DNA of 64,000 nt, taken from NCBI GenBank assembly GCA_033296885.1, contig MU863942.1, positions 124,001-188,000 on the forward strand, given 5' to 3'. The notes beneath the pieces are model-generated. The model searched no databases, was not told where the DNA came from, and saw only the letters and a program-made list of their open reading frames with translations. The DNA is from Triangularia verruculosa. Taxonomy: Eukaryota; Ascomycota; Sordariomycetes; Sordariales; Podosporaceae. The translations under genes and the position numbers were made by a program. This document shows, in pieces, positions 57,668-64,000 of the stretch (position 1 is its first letter; the number at the start of each line of letters is the position of its first letter).

Positions 57668-58534
57668 TGGCGGCGGTGGTTCCGAGGGCGCGGTTTCTGA
57701 GCTGTGGCCGGTGGGGTTTTTGGGGGCTCTGCGGGGCCGGGCCGAGATTCGTTGGGGTTCGGACGGCTAAACAAAGCTGGACGAGACGGCAGGAGAAAGG
57801 GTTGTCTCACCAAAACATAAGAGGAAAAAAAAAGAAAAAAAAGTGATGAAGGTGAGATTTAAGTCTTGCAGGAAGTAGCATCTTGTCCGACGGATTCCCC
57901 GATTACGTACAGATTAAGCTGCTGCCCCGGAGAGCCAAGAACCGGGGGTAACAAGGAGCACCAGGCGAGCGCGCGAGCCACGGCCCCGGGGAAGCGCTAC
58001 AGCATGCGCTACTGTTATCTCGAAAAAAAAGCGCGGGGTATCAGGCATCGAGCTGTGTCTCCCACCAGTGTCTTTTTCTGTCATGTGTCGAAGTCCAAAG
58101 CATTGCAACATCACACAGCATCTGATTTTTCCAATGTTCGCATTCGCTCCGTCCAATGGCACGTGAGTCGCGGACTTTTCATTGGCCAATCAGCGCGCGG
58201 GACCTCGCGACACAGGGTCGAGCTAAGCATTTCTGGCGTCATTGAGCATGAGAGAGTGGGGGTTCAGTTCTTGTCCCGAGCCGTGGCGCGGGAGAAGTTG
58301 GTCGAATTGATGTTGCTTTTCCTTAACGTCTCACTGCAGTTTTCCACTGTTAAAGGCCTTATGTACACACTGTAGATCGATGCCTGCACTCCATCTAGAT
58401 CACCAGATGTTCAGATCAGTGCCCGCGTTTTCCGCAGCGTTGACAGCTTCTTCTTCCTTGTTTCTTCGACCCCCGATAAAACCCGGTCGGACAAGGATTG
58501 GCTTGTTAATTAAAACTCCAAAGTGGGGTGGCCG
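57668..58534. other. Intergenic region upstream of the permease
   Basis: 867 bp. An A-rich tract (57820-57842) sits near the permease 5' end. A plus-strand frame at 57866-58375 has no ATG-supported domain and is taken as chance. Confidence 0.45.
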
Positions 58535-59312
58535 TCAGTCTGTCTGCAGGGGTCCAGAATTCGATCGAACAATGGGCTCTCCAACATAATCGTAGACCAT
58601 CTTTGCCTTGGCCACTTGGCACCCCTTCACGATTACATTCCATTTCACGAGCCTCTTCTCCCCAGCAATCATCTCAAATCCCCATTCCACAGTCGACCTC
58701 CATCCTGCAGCTTTGCCTGCTTTGCTCAGGCTTTCAATCACCTCAATCATGACCGCTCTTTCCGGCGATCCGACATCAGGATCCATTTCCATTGTCGATT
58801 CAAAACACGAAGCTACCTGACCGATCTGAACTGTACTCTTTTCCGTGGCCAGCTTCTCTCCGGGAGTGTATGCTGGTGTGCCGCCGGTGTTAAGAAAGTC
58901 ATAGCGACACCGTAGACGCACCGGCCCCAGTGGTGCAGGAAGCACAAGAGCTCGGTCCTCGTTGTCGAGGATGTACATGTTCTCATTCATCGGAATGTTG
59001 AACTTGCAGCCCCCAAACCACGGGCGCCGGACGGTCTGACGGAAGCCAAACACCACATCGTCGGAAAATGGTAGGCAATAGGCGTTGTTGGTGTATTCCT
59101 GCTCGATGGTCATGAAAGAGAGAAGCTTTCGAGTCCAGAAAGGTGTTCCTTGCTGTCACGTACACCAACAGTCCCCATTAGTAAAACAGGACGAGACAAG
59201 TAGGCACTACACATACCATTTTGTAGACTTCATTCACATCGTCAGAGAGCTTCCGGTTGAGCCGCCACCGACCACTCATATCAATGACAGAGGTCTTCTT
59301 GGGGGCTGCCAT
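58535..59312 (-). CDS. Unrecognised 237-aa protein, lipocalin-like appearance
   Basis: Exons 59312-59217 and 59152-58535 are joined in phase 0 across a 64-bp GTATGT...GACAG intron, giving 237 aa. The N-terminus reads MSGRWRLNRKLSDDVNEVYKM, then QGTPFWTRKLLSF and a series of short beta-type segments (TVRRPWFGGCKFNIP, GPVRLRCRYDFLN). No signal peptide, membrane span or catalytic motif is seen. A G-x-W near the N-terminus followed by predominantly beta structure recalls intracellular lipocalin/fatty-acid-binding folds, but this is only a look-alike and I do not assign a function. An ATG 69 nt upstream (59381) is in frame and would add 23 residues. Confidence 0.75.
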
Positions 59313-60272
59313 GGTGTAAGTGAGACCGTGGATTGTGGGTAAAGGCGAAAATGAAAGGTCTTCGAAAGAACGGTGTGCCATCTTGACGTGTTTTATCTCT
59401 GTGGAAGTGCTCTTGTCTTTCAGACACTGAGCATCTCAGGAAACGTTTTCGGTGGCTATGAAGTTTGTTTCCGTCCGCAGCTATATCTTCGGAATGGTCG
59501 TCACACAATTTCGAAAGTAGGTACGGGTGCATGCATTTTATCGATTTCTGAGACGCGTCCCCGCTTGTTGATGACTGGAATGCAAAGTGTTGGATGCAAA
59601 TGGTCGTGACAGGGTGAGAGACATCTAGAAGAAGACAGAATAATAAGACATCGGTCCACTTCAAAAAGTAAGACAGTCCATATTTGACATGGTCGCCATT
59701 GAATCTGCATGCAGAATCAATGTCGAGAGATCCGCAACGCCCAACGCCAAGCCACGTACACCAATCCTTCCCGTCAATGATGTGGCCTGGGCTAAATTCA
59801 CTCTAGCAAGCAGACCTCTTAGGTAATTCGCTCGCTCGATCTTGGGTCATATTTGCAAGAACGTGTTGCACAGCCAAACAGAGTTCTGAACGCCAACCTT
59901 GACACTACGAGTTGCCCGACATAGGAGCTGCGGCGAAATGCAAGCCACCCAGGTTGCCAGCGGTCCTACATCTCATGATCTGGAGCATGCGGCCTCTGCA
60001 AATTCGAGAAACTCAGAAAGGTGCATAGCCCCCGGTGGTCAGGTGGTAGATGGCTGAGAATAGCGCTCTTCATACGCATGTGCTGAGACCAGTTGTTCAT
60101 ATTTACTAGAACTGAAATGCTACACGATCACATAACAGCTTCTTGTTACCCCCCGCGTAAACCTCTCTGCTAGACATGACAACACCCATATCTCGTTTTA
60201 TCTTGATCTCTGGCACTCTAAACCTTTGTTGTTACCTTCCTTCTATGAGACTCAGAATTTCCCCTTAGGCCA
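59313..60272. other. Intergenic region
   Basis: 960 bp between the 237-aa gene start and the MATE stop. No gene or repeat recognised. Confidence 0.45.
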
Positions 60273-62513
60273 TTACGCTGGGCTCAGCTTGGTTTCATTC
60301 GAGACATCTTCCGACTTCATCCTCTCCTCAGCTTGGGCGACTGCACTCTCCCAGTCGGCGTTGTAAAGGTAGAGAATCTCTAGTGCCGAAACACTGATTG
60401 GTACAGTCAGTATTGTCACCCCATCACTGTGCGGTACAGATCAACGGAAAGCTCAGTCTTGACTTACACGGCAAGTCCGATCGTCAGACCAGTCCACAAC
60501 CCGCTCAGCTTCCAGTCGAGTGCGAATGCCGTCGACAGGGAGATGGGCAGGGCAACCAAGTAGTACGAGAATAGGTTGGCGTAGCCGCCGATGGCCTGCC
60601 TGCCAACGCCACGCAAGATGCCGTGTGAGACCGCGGCCAAGGCGTCAAAAATCTGCATCACAGCACACACCAAAATGACTCTCCTTGCGATGCTGACGAC
60701 CTCTTCATCTTCAGTGAAGATGCGCGGAATTGTCTCATTCAACACAGCGAATGCGGCAAGGTTGAAACAGCCAACAACTAATCCTGCAACAATGGCCTAA
60801 AAGGGGGCTTAGTAACAGGATTTGATTCTAGTGAAGAAGTAGACGTACCACTTTGGCGGTGACTCGAGCCGCGTCGCTGAGATGTGCTCCGATAAGGTTG
60901 GCGACTCGGGTAGATGTAGCAATAGCCAATGGAAATGGAATGTTGAATGATGTTGAAGTTACAGTGACCAGCACACTCTGTGCTGCAAGCTGAGCAGTGC
61001 CAAACTGACCTGCGGCGATAGTCAAAATCTCCAGTACAGAAAACTGGGCTTCAATCATGATCATGCCGGGCAGCGCCAGCTTAATCATGGGTCCTAGGCA
61101 AATTGTCAGCAAGTCCATAATGATTAGAGGGCAGAATGACAGGCACACACCCCAGTTGCTAAACGCCTTGCGTGTCAACCCATTCCAACACTGAGAGCCG
61201 TCAAAGAACCGCACGTATCCTACCAGCAGGAGCGGCAAGAGATTTTGCGTGATGGCCATTGCAGTTGCTGCGCCTGCAAAATGCCAGTCAAGCTTGAAAA
61301 CGAAGAGATAGTTCAGCGCAAAGCTCACGGGGGCCCCGATGACCAAGGCATATGTCGTGGCATGAAACAGGCCCTGAGACTGGACAAACCTCTTGCCACT
61401 TTCCAGCGCCGCGACACCAGGCATTCCTGCAATCAGTACGCGCAAGAACAGAGCGGCAAGCGAGGCCGTCTCTTGGTCCGGGACCATGGCAGAGAGGACA
61501 GGCTCCGAAAACCACCAAAGGACCGCAATGGGCACCATGAGAATCCAGAGAAGCCACGTCATCCGCTGAGCTTGAAGACCAACAAGGTGCTTGTGTCCTG
61601 AGCCATATGCCTGGGCGCAAAGAGTGTCTAGACAGGTGGAGAGCCCCTGAACGGGAACGTAGCAGGTGATGCTTGCCGTCATGGTCGCCACTAAACAGCG
61701 AGAATGTTAGAAGGCTTCTGCAAGGGGTCGTGGAACAGAGCACTTACGATTCACAGCAGCAAGCTCGACCATTCCTAGGCGCCCTACTGTCAACACGCTT
61801 CCGATCGTTACGGAGTAGTGCAAGAGGAAGGTAACAATCAGGGGCGCCGCATATTGAATCAAGGTCTTGGTCTCTCTCTGCCAAGTTGTCTTGATGGCTT
61901 GGGCTGCGACAGCTTCTTCGAACCGCTCGTAGATTTCCTCTGCTGGAGGAGTTGGCAGCGTCTCGTCGGCCTCCGCGGCTCCTCCCAGGAGCGGTGTGGT
62001 CTCCGCAGCTGGGAAATGCTGAAAGATGGGCTCTGGATCTTCGTGGTCTTTGATTTTGGTGCTGAACAAGCGTCGATACAGGCGCCAAAACAGATTGTTG
62101 CGTTGGGAACGGGGGTGCTTTGGCGGCAGGATGGCATTATCGCGGAGAAGGCTGATCTCTGCCTGGAGAGAATCCTCGACTTCACGTGGATTAGGGACGG
62201 GCCGGTCCAGGCCTTGAATAGCAATCGTCGAATAGCCCGACCCGTACGCAATGCCATTGGGGTGGAAAGCGAGCTTGGCATCTTCTGGACGAACCTCGGT
62301 CTCAGATTCGGTGTCTGAAGCCTGAGCGTGGGAGTCGTCTTCAGAGGAACACTCGGCAATATCTCTGGTCAAGATCTCGCGAACAATCGGCGAAGTCGCA
62401 AGAAATGACGGTGGATATGGCAAGCTCTCGGGAATGAATTCTGACAAGATAGACTGGCGGCGGCCTTGAGATCGGCCGTGGATGGGCTGAGGCCCGGATC
62501 GAGGATCAGCCAT
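60273..62513 (-). CDS. MATE-family multidrug/organic-cation efflux transporter
   Basis: Five exons: 62513-61748, 61690-61151, 61093-60849, 60796-60468 and 60393-60273, giving 666 aa. The 57-bp intron at 61150-61094 leaves the frame open if retained; removing it joins SNWG directly to PMIKLALPGM, as in other fungal MATE proteins. The long N-terminal ~220 residues are hydrophilic and acidic (SSEDDSHAQASDTESETEVRPED). The 12-span MATE core follows: IQYAAPLIVTFLLHY, LDTLCAQAYGSG, SVLVTVTSTSFNIPFPLAIA, and SHGILRGVGRQAIGGYANLF. Fungal MATE proteins export drugs or organic cations by H+ or Na+ antiport, typically from the vacuolar or plasma membrane. The C-terminal exon is short and hydrophilic. 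Confidence 0.9.
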
Positions 62514-63121
62514 GTCGACTGGAAGTTGAGAGGGCTTTTGCAGGCTCTGGGTTTGAATAAGATGGGAGATGGGAGACGAGAATGCAGAAAAGTACGGCAG
62601 GTGCGGTGTAGACCCGGGGGTGAAAGCAGATGAAAAAGAGGCGCCACCGTCGGTTGCTCGCAGGCAGTCGCTCACTCATCTATGACATGCACTGTGGCAC
62701 AAACGCGATGCAATGGGCAGACGGGGCCCCAGGAAGGAATGTTTCCAGGTTTAGCTCGTGGTGGGTGCTGCCCATGGCCACACGATCGTCGATGTCCCAT
62801 CACACCTGTCATCTATCGCCATCTGCAACCATTTCGACAGAGGCAGTGGAAGTGGGCAGCAGCCACACCACGACGGTTTGGCATCGGTGTACACATATAA
62901 TCAAGAGCAAAAGCTCTTCCCGAGAGTAGCGGTGTGTATCTGTTTTATTTCTCTTATCTCTGCCCTCGATGACACTTCCAGTTCGCCTCTCCATTGATTT
63001 GCACTTTCCTGCAGTCCGCTGCAGCTTCCCACCCACCCACATGTGCAACGGCGCCCACTGACATCATCGCTGCCACCATTGACCAACGAAGGAGCTTCCC
63101 CAACCCACACCTGCACCTCCG
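62514..63121. other. Intergenic region upstream of the MATE gene
   Basis: 608 bp; no gene seen. Confidence 0.45.
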
Positions 63122-63817
63122 TTAGACTGCAACGACCCCAACGACCCCCAATGCAATCAAGAGCTGGCCGCCGTAGTACAAAAACCAGACGGCGTTGTGC
63201 ATCCAAGCCTGGTGCGCAGATGCCGTCGGCACCAAGAACCTCCCCGTTGCTAGAATCGAATCCGAGCTTGCAAACATCACGGCCCCAGTCATGACCTGAC
63301 TGCTCTCCAACGTGAGCGCCATCAACGCCATGGCAAAGATTGTGAGCGAGTAAACGGCAACTGGTGCCCTGAGGTCTTTTCCAACTTTGGGCATCAGCTG
63401 CACGACCATAACCGGAACCAGCACAGCTAGTACCCCAGCAGTCCCAAGACGCCAGTCATGACTGTTTCGAAGCAGTTGGAGTTTTGCCCCAATGTCCCCC
63501 GCACTCGGGCCGATATGGAAAAAAAGAACAATGTATAGGACGTGCGCTACTAGGAAGCTTGCCAGGCCCAACAGAAATGATGTCTCATCATTCCATGCCA
63601 GAAATGCATCTCCTGTTGAGCCCAGAGCCAGGGCACCCACCAGGAGCGTAGGCCCATCACGAAGATAGCAAAAGGCAGACAGGAGGGCTGTCGAGGCAGT
63701 CTTGATGACCATGCGGGGGTAACTTGGCGGTGCACGGACCATTGCCTGATAGACAATCGCCGAGCAGATTGATGCCGCCAAAACGGCAGAGTCTGTTGTG
63801 TAAGCGTTGGTAGACAT
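63122..63817 (-). CDS. YhhN/TMEM86 family membrane protein (lysoplasmalogenase-like)
   Basis: A single exon from the ATG at 63817, 231 aa, about eight hydrophobic segments. YhhN-type features: the polar membrane motif ALGSTGDAFLAWN (family GDxxL), then FLLGLASFLVAHVLYIVLFF (family pattern G...F..AH..Y), and VMFASSDSILATGRF (family ..SD..LA...F). These acidic/polar residues inside helices form the presumed active site of TMEM86 lysoplasmalogenases, which hydrolyse the vinyl-ether of lysoplasmalogens; activity in fungi is not established. The frame stays open to another ATG at 63988, but that extension looks like a translated 5' leader. Confidence 0.9.
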   Translation of the reverse strand: MSTNAYTTDSAVLAASICSAIVYQAMVRAPPSYPRMVIKTASTALLSAFCYLRDGPTLLVGALALGSTGDAFLAWNDETSFLLGLASFLVAHVLYIVLFFHIGPSAGDIGAKLQLLRNSHDWRLGTAGVLAVLVPVMVVQLMPKVGKDLRAPVAVYSLTIFAMALMALTLESSQVMTGAVMFASSDSILATGRFLVPTASAHQAWMHNAVWFLYYGGQLLIALGVVGVVAV

Positions 63818-64000
63818 GGCGGCTTGACAGCTTGAGAATTGACAAAGCAGTGCGACAGCGTTGGCTTTTTGTTGTGCACGTTGTGAGGTTTTCTTCGTTG
63901 CAGTCTCAGTCTTTGATTGCGGGCACCCGAGGCCCTGGTCTAACTTGGCATTCCATGTGACTGCCGTCTTGGCAAACCGCCTCTGCATGACCAGAGCGGA

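Noticed and set aside
57866..58375. 169-codon plus-strand frame
   Set aside because: It lies in a permease upstream region, with no known domain and random composition.

Overview
The window looks like nuclear DNA of a filamentous ascomycete, most likely a Sordariomycete. Genes are spliced with short introns (about 50-160 bp, GTRNGT donors and several CTAAC-type branch points), codon use is GC-rich, and the families are typical of such fungi: HET, CFEM, AA9, CE15, siderophore MFS and Rpt6. I rebuilt 23 complete or near-complete protein genes (one of them a GH2 frame broken by two stop codons), one gene cut by the left edge, and three decayed gene relics. I saw no tRNA, rRNA, CRISPR array or intact transposon.

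Layout. 1-26 kb holds: an unrecognised gene fragment (-); the proteasome ATPase Rpt6 (+); a rhodanese-like/tyrosine phosphatase of the Pyp1/Pyp2 type (-); a small membrane protein (-); an EDC4/Ge-1-like decapping scaffold (+); a secreted amidase (+); a POT peptide transporter (+); a small six-cysteine secreted protein (+); and an intact HET-domain protein (-).

26-41 kb is rich in secreted, biomass-related genes: a short-chain dehydrogenase (+); a GH2 beta-galactosidase-like gene with two in-frame stops at Trp positions (-); a CE15 glucuronoyl esterase (+); a large secreted protein with a HET-C-like motif, a vWA domain and a GPI/adhesin-like tail (-); an AA9 lytic polysaccharide monooxygenase (+); and, convergent with it, an AA3 cellobiose-dehydrogenase-type flavoprotein without the cytochrome domain (-). 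The AA9 and AA3 upstream regions both carry GGCTAR elements.

41.6-44.2 kb is a graveyard of HET and ankyrin-repeat fragments in both orientations, full of frameshifts. One frameshift is a perfect 8-bp tandem duplication.

45.9-64 kb holds: a GNAT acetyltransferase; an AIF/FSP1-like FAD oxidoreductase; a three-domain kinase-HAD-uracil phosphoribosyltransferase fusion; a CFEM GPI protein divergent from a siderophore MFS transporter, with an ATCAGATAA iron-GATA site between them; an APC-family amino-acid/GABA-type permease; an unrecognised 237-aa protein; a MATE transporter; and a YhhN/TMEM86 membrane protein.

Two local functional themes stand out. One is lignocellulose attack (GH2, CE15, AA9, AA3). 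The other is iron uptake (CFEM plus siderophore transporter). The HET gene and HET/ankyrin relics point to allorecognition or innate-immunity-type loci that turn over quickly. Exon coordinates were derived by eye from splice signals and frame continuity, not from transcripts.
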